From assembly GCF_011759385.1 (NCBI RefSeq), contig NZ_JAARLY010000004.1, forward strand, positions 62,001 through 126,000: a DNA stretch of 64,000 bases. Direction: 5' to 3'. How positions within the stretch are numbered: the first letter of the stretch is position 1; the number at the start of each line of letters is the position of its first letter. Below, one piece after another: positions 8,392 through 16,226 of the stretch. Made by a program: the position numbers and the translations under genes. Source of the DNA: Oleiagrimonas sp. C23AA (GTDB lineage: Bacteria > Pseudomonadota > Gammaproteobacteria > Xanthomonadales > Rhodanobacteraceae). A model generated the notes under the pieces. That model did not search any database. It worked only from the letters and a program-made list of their open reading frames with translations, and was not told where the DNA came from.

Positions 8392-9848
8392 TGCACGGCG
8401 TTACCTGGATAGCGCCCTGGCGCGGCACGCATCGCGCCACCGCGATCATCGGCTCGATCATTCCGCTGCTGTGCGTGCTGATTACCGCAGGCCTGGCCAT
8501 CTGGACACCCGCCGACAAACGGCCGGTGCCAGTGGCGATTATCGCCGGTGGCCTGACATTCCTCAGCGCTTTCGCGCTGGCGCCGGCGGCCTTGATGGCC
8601 CGCGACGCGGCCCGACTGCGGATACCGCAGATGGCGCGCAGTGTGGGGTTGAGCATGGCTGCGCTGGTTGCCGCACTGGCGCTGCTGGCGGCGTTGGTCT
8701 GGGGGCTGGCGGGCGCCGATGCCATCCATGCCGGCGTCGGTGTATTGGCCGGTCTGGCCATTGGCCTGGCCTGGGCGCTGCTGCCGCGCCAGTTGGGCTT
8801 GCTGTTTTGCTTCCTGCCGATCCTCATCAGTAGCGGCCTGTGGCATCGGCTGACGCCGGCCTGGGCTCTGGTCCATCCGCAAGCGGCCTCAGCGCTGGCC
8901 GTGATGGCGCTGCTGGCGGCGGTTACCGCAATGTGGCGCGGCTTCGTCCACGATCACCCACCGCTGCGCCGCTTCGGCACGCCGATGGTGGAAAACTTCA
9001 ATAGCCGAACCCCTGGCTGGGCCGGCCAGTTCGACAACCAGAATCAGGCCCGCCAGTTGCGACGCACGCCGGACTGGCTGCGCGCGGCACCGGATTTGCG
9101 CCGCACCGGCCCGCCCCATGCCGAGCGCAGCGTGCGTGTGCTGTTGGGTCAGTGGTATGTGCCGATGCGTCTGGGCGATCGCTGCAAGCAGCTGCTGCCG
9201 CTGCTCGGTAGCGCGCTGGTGTTCGTGGTGGTGATGGGGCTGAGCCACCTGCATGAGGGCCATGGCGAGTCATGGACCTATATGGGCGTGATGTTCGTGG
9301 TCTGGTTCGGCAGCTTTGTGCCGTTCATGCTGGCCTTCAGCGTGCTTTCGCTGCTTTACGGGCGCTGGGCCCGTCGCAATGCCGAACGCAGTTTGCTGGC
9401 CCTGTTGCCCGGCATGGGCGACGCACCGGCGCTCAAGCGGGCCATGCTGCGCGCGGCGCTGCGTCCACCGCTGCGGTTTCTGGTCGGCCTGAGCGTGGTG
9501 CCGGTGATCATCGATCAGCTGACCGCGTCCGAGCGCATCGCCCTGCCCTTCATTCTCACCATCCAGGCCGGCACCGCACTGGCGCTGCTGGCCGGTGTGC
9601 TGACGATTTTCAGTGGTCGCCGTGTCGGCCCGTGGACGTTGGCGGTGATGGGTATCGTCGGCCTGGGCCTGGTGTTGGCCAGCCTGATGATGCCGCTATT
9701 CACACGCCATATGACGCCTGATCACACGCTGCTCGGCCATGCCCTGCTGGCGCTGGCCTGGGCCGTGCTGGCGACGTGGCTTGCTGTCCTTAGCTGGCGC
9801 GGCTGGAAAGCCTATCAGCGCCTGCCGCATCCGTGCATCACGGACTGA
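8391..9848 (+). CDS. Multi-pass membrane protein, probable ABC permease partner
   Basis: A 485-residue membrane protein starting at the ATG that overlaps the ATPase stop. About ten hydrophobic segments can be seen, grouped 4 + loop + 6. The cytoplasmic loop (around residues 180-260) is charged and contains NFNSRTPGWAGQFDNQNQARQLRRTPDW. The motif LMARDAARLRIP near residue 65 recurs in the 490-residue protein two genes downstream, so the two are paralogues. I do not recognise a Pfam permease family with certainty. The role as transporter partner rests on operon position. Confidence 0.7.
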   Translation: MHGVTWIAPWRGTHRATAIIGSIIPLLCVLITAGLAIWTPADKRPVPVAIIAGGLTFLSAFALAPAALMARDAARLRIPQMARSVGLSMAALVAALALLAALVWGLAGADAIHAGVGVLAGLAIGLAWALLPRQLGLLFCFLPILISSGLWHRLTPAWALVHPQAASALAVMALLAAVTAMWRGFVHDHPPLRRFGTPMVENFNSRTPGWAGQFDNQNQARQLRRTPDWLRAAPDLRRTGPPHAERSVRVLLGQWYVPMRLGDRCKQLLPLLGSALVFVVVMGLSHLHEGHGESWTYMGVMFVVWFGSFVPFMLAFSVLSLLYGRWARRNAERSLLALLPGMGDAPALKRAMLRAALRPPLRFLVGLSVVPVIIDQLTASERIALPFILTIQAGTALALLAGVLTIFSGRRVGPWTLAVMGIVGLGLVLASLMMPLFTRHMTPDHTLLGHALLALAWAVLATWLAVLSWRGWKAYQRLPHPCITD

Positions 9849-9872
9849 CACGACATCAACGAGGGCCCATGG

Positions 9873-10157
9873 ATGAACCGCCTGTGGATAAGTATGTGGA
9901 TGACGCCCAAGCCTGGCGTTTCGCGACCCTTGCGCGCGGCGATGGGACATCGTCCGCTGCGCTGGCCGGGCGCCATCGGACTGGCGGCAGCCATGGTCAG
10001 CGCCTGGGCGCTTCAGTTGCGCGGTGAAACCGGCGGCATCTGGCTGGGCTTGATGATCGGCCTGGGCGCACTTGGCCGTGGCGTGGCTGACACCGGCGAG
10101 AGCGCCAACCACGAACCACCCTCGCCGCCACGCTCGCGTTGCAGGAGTCGCCCATGA
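9873..10157 (+). CDS. Small membrane protein linking two paralogous permease-like genes
   Basis: A 94-residue protein with a central hydrophobic hairpin (GAIGLAAAMVSAWALQL, then GIWLGLMIGLGALGRGVAD) and a proline/arginine tail. The start at 9873 has GAGGGC 6-7 bases upstream. Its stop overlaps the next gene's start (ATGA at 10154-10157), which argues for translational coupling and for the frame being real. No homologue recognised. Confidence 0.55.
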   Translation: MNRLWISMWMTPKPGVSRPLRAAMGHRPLRWPGAIGLAAAMVSAWALQLRGETGGIWLGLMIGLGALGRGVADTGESANHEPPSPPRSRCRSRP

Positions 10158-11626
10158 AACCACCTTACCTTTGTGCACCATGGCGCTGCGTGGCACCGGG
10201 CGCACGCGCATTCACCGGCATCGTGATGGCACTGAGTATCGTCGGCGCCGCACTCACGCTGTTCTTCAGCGCGAAGGACGCCGCCAGCGGCGCCGCGGTG
10301 ATACTGGCCATGGGGCTGCTCTTCAGCGGCATGCTGACCTGGGCGGGAGCGGCCAGCATGGCACGCGATGCCTGGCGCCTGCGTTTGCCGGGCACGGTGC
10401 GTGCCATCGAGCACGGCATCGTGGTCACCGTCATCGCGCTGCCGATATTGACGGCGGTGCTGTGGGCGGCGCTGGGCTTGCCCGCGTGGCTAGCAGCGAG
10501 CCTGGTGGCCGCCGGCCTGATCGTGGGCGCAAGCTGGGCACTGGCACCGCGTGGCATCACCCTGACTATGAGCTTTGCTCCGATGCTCGTTATCGCCCTG
10601 CATCAGCTGCGCTGGCTGCCCGCCCTATCTTCCATGCAGCTTGGGATCGTGCTGACGGTGCTGGCGCTGAGCCTGCTTGCGTTGTCCGTGGCTGCCTGGC
10701 GCGGCGTGGTGCGCGACCGGCCCGTGCTGGCCTGGCTGGGTCCACCCACCTTAATGGCGGTCGGCGTCGACTTCTCGATGGGAACATCGAGCTCGTCCCT
10801 GACCACGCAACGGCTGCGCCAGCAGTCGGCGCTGGCCACACGGCGACGCGCCCACCCGCAGCTCTCCCGTACCGGCCCATCGCAGCCTGTCGGCAACCTC
10901 TGTCTGCTGCTCGGTCCCGCCTCCATGCCGGTCAGCTTCACGCAACGCTTCAAGCTGCGTTCGCTGGGCATCATCAGTGGGGCGGTGCTTTACCTGTGGG
11001 TTGTGCTGGCGCCGCACACCTGGCGTGGGGTAGGCACCCTCGTCTCATTCATTGCGCTGTGGTTTGCCGGCCTGATCAGCCTGTTCATCGCGCTGGTTGT
11101 CGCCAGTCAGCTGCACCAGCGCTGGAAGCCAGGCAACCCCGAACGGCCATTGATGGCATTGACGCCGTCGCTGTCGCCGCCGCCCAGCACGCGGCGCCAC
11201 CTGCTGGTCGCCACACTGCGCACCCCCTACGCAACGATCGCTCTGATCGCCATCGCTCAAGTGATGGCCGCTCTGCTGGCGGGCAATACACGGGTGTTGG
11301 TGGCTGGCGTGATCACCCAGGCGGCCATCGCGCTGGCTTTGCTGGCCGCTGTGATGAGTGTGCTGGGCCAGTGCAGGCCATCGCGCTGGATGACCTTGGT
11401 ATGGATCAACCTGGGCTGCGTATTGACCTCGCTCAGCAGCTTTCTGCCGATGAGCTTTACCGGCGTTGCGAGCGCCACTGACCGCTGGATCATCCTCGGC
11501 CTTGGTGCCGGCTGGCTGCTGTTCGTCGCCATGTGCATGCATCTGATCCGACACGGCTGGCGGTGTTTCAACGCCCTGCCCAACCCGTGGACCATCGCCT
11601 TGGCGTCGTCTTTTGCACAGGTGTAA
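10154..11626 (+). CDS. Multi-pass membrane protein, paralogue of the 8391-9848 product
   Basis: A 490-residue protein with about eleven hydrophobic segments. It shares with the 485-residue protein upstream the overall layout and the block SMARDAWRLRLPGTVRAIEHG (upstream copy: LMARDAARLRIPQMARSVG), and a similar charged central loop (SSLTTQRLRQQSALATRRRAHPQ). Start MKPPYLCAPWRC at 10154 is coupled to the preceding gene by an ATGA overlap. The pair could form a heteromeric membrane component for the ATPase, but no permease signature confirms this. Confidence 0.65.
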   Translation: MKPPYLCAPWRCVAPGARAFTGIVMALSIVGAALTLFFSAKDAASGAAVILAMGLLFSGMLTWAGAASMARDAWRLRLPGTVRAIEHGIVVTVIALPILTAVLWAALGLPAWLAASLVAAGLIVGASWALAPRGITLTMSFAPMLVIALHQLRWLPALSSMQLGIVLTVLALSLLALSVAAWRGVVRDRPVLAWLGPPTLMAVGVDFSMGTSSSSLTTQRLRQQSALATRRRAHPQLSRTGPSQPVGNLCLLLGPASMPVSFTQRFKLRSLGIISGAVLYLWVVLAPHTWRGVGTLVSFIALWFAGLISLFIALVVASQLHQRWKPGNPERPLMALTPSLSPPPSTRRHLLVATLRTPYATIALIAIAQVMAALLAGNTRVLVAGVITQAAIALALLAAVMSVLGQCRPSRWMTLVWINLGCVLTSLSSFLPMSFTGVASATDRWIILGLGAGWLLFVAMCMHLIRHGWRCFNALPNPWTIALASSFAQV

Positions 11627-11712
11627 GGTTTTTGGCTTCACGCTCAAGCTGCGCGGCGCAGGCAGCTCCGGGGCCGATGGCTGGCGCCTTAAACGCAGCG
11701 AGAAACTCAAGG

Positions 11713-12042
11713 ATGAAAATGAGCTTTGTATCCAAACGCACGCTGTGCGACCGCTACGACCTGACCTGGGTGCAAGCCGAGGCGATCGTACGCCAGCAGG
11801 TGGCCCAGCGCCGGGTGCAGCGCGTCACCCTGCTGCTATGTGTGCCCTGCATCGCGCTGCTTCTGGTGGCGATGTTCGTGCTGCATGGACGATTCCTGGC
11901 ACTGGGGCTGGTGCTGCTGAACACGGTTGCGCTATGTGCGCCACGACTGCTGGCCTTTCAGGGCATTCACGCCGAAGCGGCCCGACAGGCCGGACCGAGG
12001 GCAAAAGGCGCCAGCGCCGGCCTGGCGGGTAACGCTTCATAA
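11713..12042 (+). CDS. Small membrane protein, two helices
   Basis: A 109-residue protein starting MKMSFVSKRTLCDRYDLTWVQAEAIVRQQVAQRRVQR, then two hydrophobic helices (VTLLLCVPCIALLLVAMFVL and FLALGLVLLNTVALCAPRLL) and a polar tail. The soluble N-terminal part (YDLTWVQAEAIVRQ) matches the N-terminus of the next gene product (YGLPCAQAEALIER), so the two are diverged tandem duplicates. Probably the end of the GntR-ABC operon. Function unknown. Confidence 0.55.
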   Translation: MKMSFVSKRTLCDRYDLTWVQAEAIVRQQVAQRRVQRVTLLLCVPCIALLLVAMFVLHGRFLALGLVLLNTVALCAPRLLAFQGIHAEAARQAGPRAKGASAGLAGNAS

Positions 12043-12071
12043 GCCGCCGCTACCCCACCGTATCCGAACTG

Positions 12072-12362
12072 ATGCATACCTATGGCCTGCCATGCGCGCA
12101 GGCCGAGGCCTTGATCGAGCGCCATGCTTGGCGCTATCGGCGTCAGCGGCGCGGCTGGCAACTGGCCTGGCTGCTTTGTTTACCGGTGGCGCCCATCGTC
12201 ATTGACCTGTTGCACGATGCCCTGACCCGCGGCCTATGGCTTGCCTTGCAGCTGCTGCCTTTGGCGGCCATGGTCGGGTTGACGTTCGTGCCGCGCCTGG
12301 CCTGCGCCGAGGACATCTGGCGCGAGGCGGCGTCCGTCCGGGGCACCTCGGACGCACGCTGA
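12072..12362 (+). CDS. Small membrane protein, paralogue of the preceding gene
   Basis: A 96-residue protein: an amphipathic start (MHTYGLPCAQAEALIERHAWRYRRQRRGW), two hydrophobic helices (LAWLLCLPVAPIVIDLL and LWLALQLLPLAAMVGLTFVPRLA) and a short acidic/polar tail. It shares organisation and the QAEA[IL]... N-terminal motif with the 109-residue protein 29 bases upstream. Unrecognised family. Confidence 0.5.
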   Translation: MHTYGLPCAQAEALIERHAWRYRRQRRGWQLAWLLCLPVAPIVIDLLHDALTRGLWLALQLLPLAAMVGLTFVPRLACAEDIWREAASVRGTSDAR

Positions 12363-12438
12363 CCCGGCACCGGCGTTTACGCGCTATTGCCAAGTGTGCC
12401 CTTAAAGTGAATGCCTTCGCAGTCGGAGGGAGTCCTAC

Positions 12439-14124
12439 GTGCCCGCATCCCGGACCTGGTCGCGTTACGCGCACATCGCCCATTTCATGATCAAGTACCG
12501 CAAGGCCGGCCTGTTCGACGGGCTGGACCTTGAGATCGAGGACACCCTGCTGGGCGCCGAGCACGGCTCGGTGCCACCGGGTAAGCCTGAGCAGTTTGTC
12601 GACGATCTGGAGGCGCTCGGCCCCACCTTCATCAAGATTGGCCAGGTGCTGTCGACACGACCGGACATGGTGCCGGCGCCGTACCTGAGCGCGCTCGAGC
12701 GCATGCAGGACAGCGTGGCGCCGGTGCCGGTGGAGCAGATCCGCAAGGTGATCGAGGACGAGCTGGGCGTGCGCATCAACCGTGCCTTTGCCTCGTTCGA
12801 CGATGTACCGCTTGCCGCCGGTTCCATGGCGCAGGTGCACACAGCGGTGCTGCGCGATGGCACCGAGGTGGCGATCAAGGTACAGCGGCCCGGTATTGCC
12901 GAGACCATCCGCGAGGATCTGGGCATTCTTTCGCGCCTGGCCGGCGCCGCCGACCGCCTCACCGAAATGGGCCGCCGCTATGGATTTTCCGACTGGGTGC
13001 ACGAGCTGCGCCGCAGTCTGGCCAACGAGATCGACTTCGAGATGGAGGCGGAGAACCTGCGTACCTTTGCCGAACGTCTGCGGCCGTATCCGCGTTTGTG
13101 CGTGCCGACGCCGTTTGCCGATCTGACCACCTCGCGCGTGCTGACCATGGAGCGCGTGCGCGGCGTCAAGGTGACGCAGATTCCGCCCGTGCAACGGCTG
13201 GAAAAATCGCTGACCGAGCACGCCAGCGAACTGCTGCGCGCGTATCTGGACCAGGTCTTCGTGCATGGTCTGGTGCACGCCGATCCGCACCCGGGCAACG
13301 TGCTGCTGAACGATGCCGATCAGCTGGCGCTGATCGATCTTGGCATGGTCGCCCGGCTGCCGCCGCGCACCCGTGGACAGGTGCTCAAGCTGATGCTGGG
13401 CGCCATCGACGGCAACGGCGAGCAGGTCTGCGAGATCAGCGAATCGCTGGGCACGGTGCTGGAGGATTTCCGCGCCGAGGACTACCGCCGCGAAGTGGCA
13501 CAGCTGGTCTCCGGTTATGCCGGCATGCACCGCGGCGCGCACGCCTATTCGGAAGGCCGCATGATGCTGGAGCTGACCCGTGTCGGCGCCGCTTGTGGCC
13601 TGCGTCCGCCGCCGGAGTTGAGTCTGCTCGGCAAGACGCTGCTGAACCTGGAATCGGTGGTCGATGCGCTGGAGCCGGCGCTGAACGCGCGCGGGGTGGT
13701 CGAGCGGCATCTGCAAAAGGTGCTGCGACGCCAGGCTTTGCACGCCATGTCGCCGCCGAATCTGGCCAGCGAAATGCTGGACATGCAGGAACTGGCCCGG
13801 CACACGCCGCAGCACGTGGCCGCCATCTTGCGCACCCTGGCCGAAAATCGCATGCGCGTGCGCATCGACGGCCTGGAAGAATCGCGCATGATGGAAAACC
13901 TGCAGAAGATCGCCAACCGTATCGCCGCCGGCGTGATCGTGGCGGCGCTGGTGATCGGCGCGGCGCTGATGGGAAGCCATGTGCATGGACCGACCTGGTT
14001 CGGCTATCCGGCGCTGGCAGTGATCTTCCTGATTGTGGCCGCCTTGCTGGGCGTGGCGCTGGTGATCAGCTCACTGCGCCGCGATCGCGATGTACGCCAG
14101 CTGGCGCGCCGGCGGCGACCTTGA
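12439..14124 (+). CDS. ABC1/UbiB family atypical kinase
   Basis: A 561-residue protein of the ABC1 (AarF/UbiB/ADCK) family. The N-terminal KxGQ motif (LGPTFIKIGQVLSTRPDMVP) is the family's unusual P-loop replacement. Further marks are AAGSMAQVHTAVLRDGTEVAIKVQRPG (nucleotide-binding lysine), the catalytic-loop HADPHPGNVLLN near residues 279-290 and the metal-binding LIDLGM. Two C-terminal hydrophobic helices (AGVIVAALVIGAALMGSH and PALAVIFLIVAALLGVALVIS) anchor it in the membrane, as in UbiB, which supports ubiquinone biosynthesis. The start is GTG at 12439 with GGAGGGAG about 7 bases upstream. No ubi genes are adjacent, so it may be a second ABC1 protein rather than UbiB itself. Confidence 0.85.
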   Translation: MPASRTWSRYAHIAHFMIKYRKAGLFDGLDLEIEDTLLGAEHGSVPPGKPEQFVDDLEALGPTFIKIGQVLSTRPDMVPAPYLSALERMQDSVAPVPVEQIRKVIEDELGVRINRAFASFDDVPLAAGSMAQVHTAVLRDGTEVAIKVQRPGIAETIREDLGILSRLAGAADRLTEMGRRYGFSDWVHELRRSLANEIDFEMEAENLRTFAERLRPYPRLCVPTPFADLTTSRVLTMERVRGVKVTQIPPVQRLEKSLTEHASELLRAYLDQVFVHGLVHADPHPGNVLLNDADQLALIDLGMVARLPPRTRGQVLKLMLGAIDGNGEQVCEISESLGTVLEDFRAEDYRREVAQLVSGYAGMHRGAHAYSEGRMMLELTRVGAACGLRPPPELSLLGKTLLNLESVVDALEPALNARGVVERHLQKVLRRQALHAMSPPNLASEMLDMQELARHTPQHVAAILRTLAENRMRVRIDGLEESRMMENLQKIANRIAAGVIVAALVIGAALMGSHVHGPTWFGYPALAVIFLIVAALLGVALVISSLRRDRDVRQLARRRRP

Positions 14125-14361
14125 TGTCACCCGCCTGGCCGCTTTGCCCGGCGATCGTGTGGCCGTGATGTGAGCCGGGTGTGTCGCACCTGTGGTGTCC
14201 GCACGTTTACTTATGCACAGGCTGTGCACAAAGCCCACCCGGGGGTGACGCAAATTCCGCGAAAAACATGAGCATTCACCCTTGGTTGGCCGGCGCGGCC
14301 CAGCATGGGGTCACTGGCCACGGGGGGACCGTGGCACGCAAGGGATCCAAGGGAGACACCC

Positions 14362-14892
14362 ATGTTCACACGCAAGAGTCTCATCATCGCCCTGCTGGTG
14401 CTGGTGGCTTTCGCAGGCACCGCATTCACCATCGGCAGCGTGATTGCCGCCGATGCCACCAACGGCCTGGCCACCGCCAGCTTCGTACGCAAGGCCAGCG
14501 CCGATGGCACCGCCGAGGTGGAGTTGGCACAGATTGCCCTGCGCAATACGCAAGCGCCCGATGTGCGCGCGTTCGCCCAGCGCATGATCGATGATCACAG
14601 CGCGGCCAACCAAAAGCTTGCCGCGCTCGCGGCGCAGCGCAACTTGTCCACACCGCCGCCCAACGCCCAGGCGGAGAACCTGATCAACCGCTTGCAGGGT
14701 CTGCACGGCAAGGCGTTCGACAAGGCCTATGCCAGCGCCATGCTGAAAGACCACAAGAAGGCCGTGAAACTGTTCGAAAAAGCCTCGCGCGGCGTGGGTG
14801 ACAAGCCGGTGCGCAATTTCGCCGCGCACACCCTGCCGACGCTTAAGCAGCACCTGGCCATGGCCAGGAAGCTGGAAAAAGCGCACGGCTAA
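14362..14892 (+). CDS. Exported DUF4142 domain protein
   Basis: A 176-residue protein with a signal peptide (MFTRKSLIIALLVLVAFAGTAFTIGSVIAADA) and a DUF4142 four-helix body. ATASFVRKASADGTAEVELAQIALRNTQAPDVRAFAQRMIDDHSAANQKLAALAA matches the family's ferritin-like N-terminal helices, and PVRNFAAHTLPTLKQHLAMARKL the C-terminal one. Start 14362 has GGGAGA about 6 bases upstream. Proteins of this type are commonly periplasmic and stress-linked, without an established activity. It is followed by a strong hairpin and convergent with the broken radical SAM gene. Confidence 0.8.
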   Translation: MFTRKSLIIALLVLVAFAGTAFTIGSVIAADATNGLATASFVRKASADGTAEVELAQIALRNTQAPDVRAFAQRMIDDHSAANQKLAALAAQRNLSTPPPNAQAENLINRLQGLHGKAFDKAYASAMLKDHKKAVKLFEKASRGVGDKPVRNFAAHTLPTLKQHLAMARKLEKAHG

Positions 14893-14929
14893 GGCTAGCG
14901 CCCCAGGCGTCATCCCCAGACTTATCCAC

Positions 14930-14954
14930 AAGGCCCGGCGCCGCGCCGGGCCTT
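14930..14954 (+). terminator. GC-rich hairpin after the DUF4142 gene
   Basis: AAGGCCCGGCG and CGCCGGGCCTT form a perfect 11-bp stem with a 3-base loop, 37 bases after the stop codon, between convergent genes. No T-tract follows on either strand, so it is terminator-like rather than a textbook Rho-independent terminator. Confidence 0.6.
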
Positions 14955-14976
14955 GCTGTGTCTGGAGTCGTCACCC

Positions 14977-15819
14977 TCAGAAAAGCTCACCCTGCGGTGA
15001 CGGCGGCCGCGGTGGCTGGAACAAATCGCAGCGCAGCCGGGTTTCGCGCGCGCGGCTCATGCCATGGCGGCGACAGGCCACGGCAAAGCGCTGGCGCAAC
15101 AATTGGGCAAACGGGCCGGCGCCGCGCATGCGCTGGCCGAAGCGAGCGTCGTAGGTGCGCCCGCCGTGCATCTGCGACAGCACGCTGAGCACATGCGCCT
15201 TGCGCTGCGGCGCGTGCAGCTGAAGCCACTCGGCAAACAGCGCCTTCAGCTCATGCGGCAGGCGCAACACGGTGTATCCGGCCGAGCGCGCACCGGCCGC
15301 CGCGGCTCGCTCGATAATCCGCTCCATGTCGGTGTCGTTGAGTGCCGGAATCATCGGCGCGGTAAGCACGCCGGTGGGGATGCCGGCCGCGCTCAGGCGC
15401 TCGATGGCCTTCAGGCGCCGGTGCGGCGCGCTGGCGCGCGGTTCCAGCGCGGCGGCCAGCCGGTTATCCAGACTGGCGCAGGAAACCAGCACTAGTACCA
15501 GGCCGTCGCGCGCCAGGTCGGCCAGCAGGTCGATATCGCGCTCGACCAGGGCATTCTTGGTCACCAGCGTGCAAGGGTGGCGCGTCTGCACCATCACTTC
15601 CAGCAGCTGGCGGGTCAGCGTCAGGCGCTTTTCCAGCGGCTGGTAGGGGTCGGTATTGGAGCCGATGTTGATGGCGCTGCACCGATAGCCGGGCCGCGCC
15701 AGCTGCGCGCGCAGCACCTGGGCCGCATTGGTCTTGGCAAACAGCTTGGTCTCGAAATCCAGCCCCGGCGAAAGATTCAGATACGCATGCGAGGGTCGCG
15801 CGTAGCAATAAATGCAGCC
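14977..15819 (-). pseudogene. Radical SAM protein (PA0069-like), C-terminal fragment cut by the mobile element
   Basis: The fragment resumes at the second cysteine of the radical SAM motif, GCIYCYARPSHAYLNLSPGLDFETK, and runs 280 residues to the natural end (QPPRPPSPQGELF). Further radical SAM features are INIGSNTDPYQPLE, TLVTKN and LTAPMIPALND. An ATG created at the junction (15820-15822) could give a 281-residue product. It would lack the first [4Fe-4S] cysteine and the N-terminal 84 residues, and so would be inactive. The missing part lies at 38738-38989 on the same strand. Joining the two after histidine 84 restores [16 protein letters not shown], a perfect CxxxCxxC motif, and a protein of about 364 residues. 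Confidence 0.93.
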
Positions 15820-16226
15820 CATGCTAATACGTACAGCGTCAAGTGTTCATCCGTATGTATCGGATTTTTCGATCAATTTTAGCGTTCTGCGGTACCGTGT
15901 TCATGAACATCTTTCCGACCGGACAACTTCGACAGCTGGCCGAGAAGGTCACCTCGAATAGATCAACGAAGCGAAAACCAGCCAATGCCCCGCCTCCGAC
16001 TAATGTTCTTGCGACGACGCCATCTGCGACGACGCCATCCGCGCAGCCACTACTTCAACACACTGATGCTCCAAAGCACTCTTTTACCTAGGTCTTGGAC
16101 CCCAATGGGTGTAACAGATTGGAGTCGTAACTATCCCTCGCCCCTGAGGTTGGGAGTCTTTTGAGCCGGAACTAGCCTTTGGTGCGATAGTCTGTCTCGC
16201 GGACAGCCATTTCCAAGGACGTGAAC
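15820..16226. other. Left end of the element, no convincing gene
   Basis: Holds the left terminal repeat (15825-15834, with a subterminal GTCAAGTGTTCA at 15838-15849). A 15-base unit reading GCGACGACGCCATC plus T or C occurs twice in tandem around 16012-16041. A plus-strand frame from 15843 or 15855 to 16091 could encode about 80 residues, but it is Thr/Pro/Ala-rich at the end and has no ribosome-binding site. I do not call it. The final bases hold AAGGA (16215-16219), the ribosome-binding site of the next gene. Confidence 0.6.

Noticed and set aside
12199-13986. A 595-codon minus-strand frame opposite the ABC1 kinase gene
   Set aside because: The plus strand carries unmistakable kinase motifs; the antisense product is His/Gln/Arg-rich without homology features.
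15843-16091. Possible 82-residue gene at the element's left end
   Set aside because: No ribosome-binding site, low-complexity C-terminus and a tandem 15-base repeat inside; more likely non-coding.
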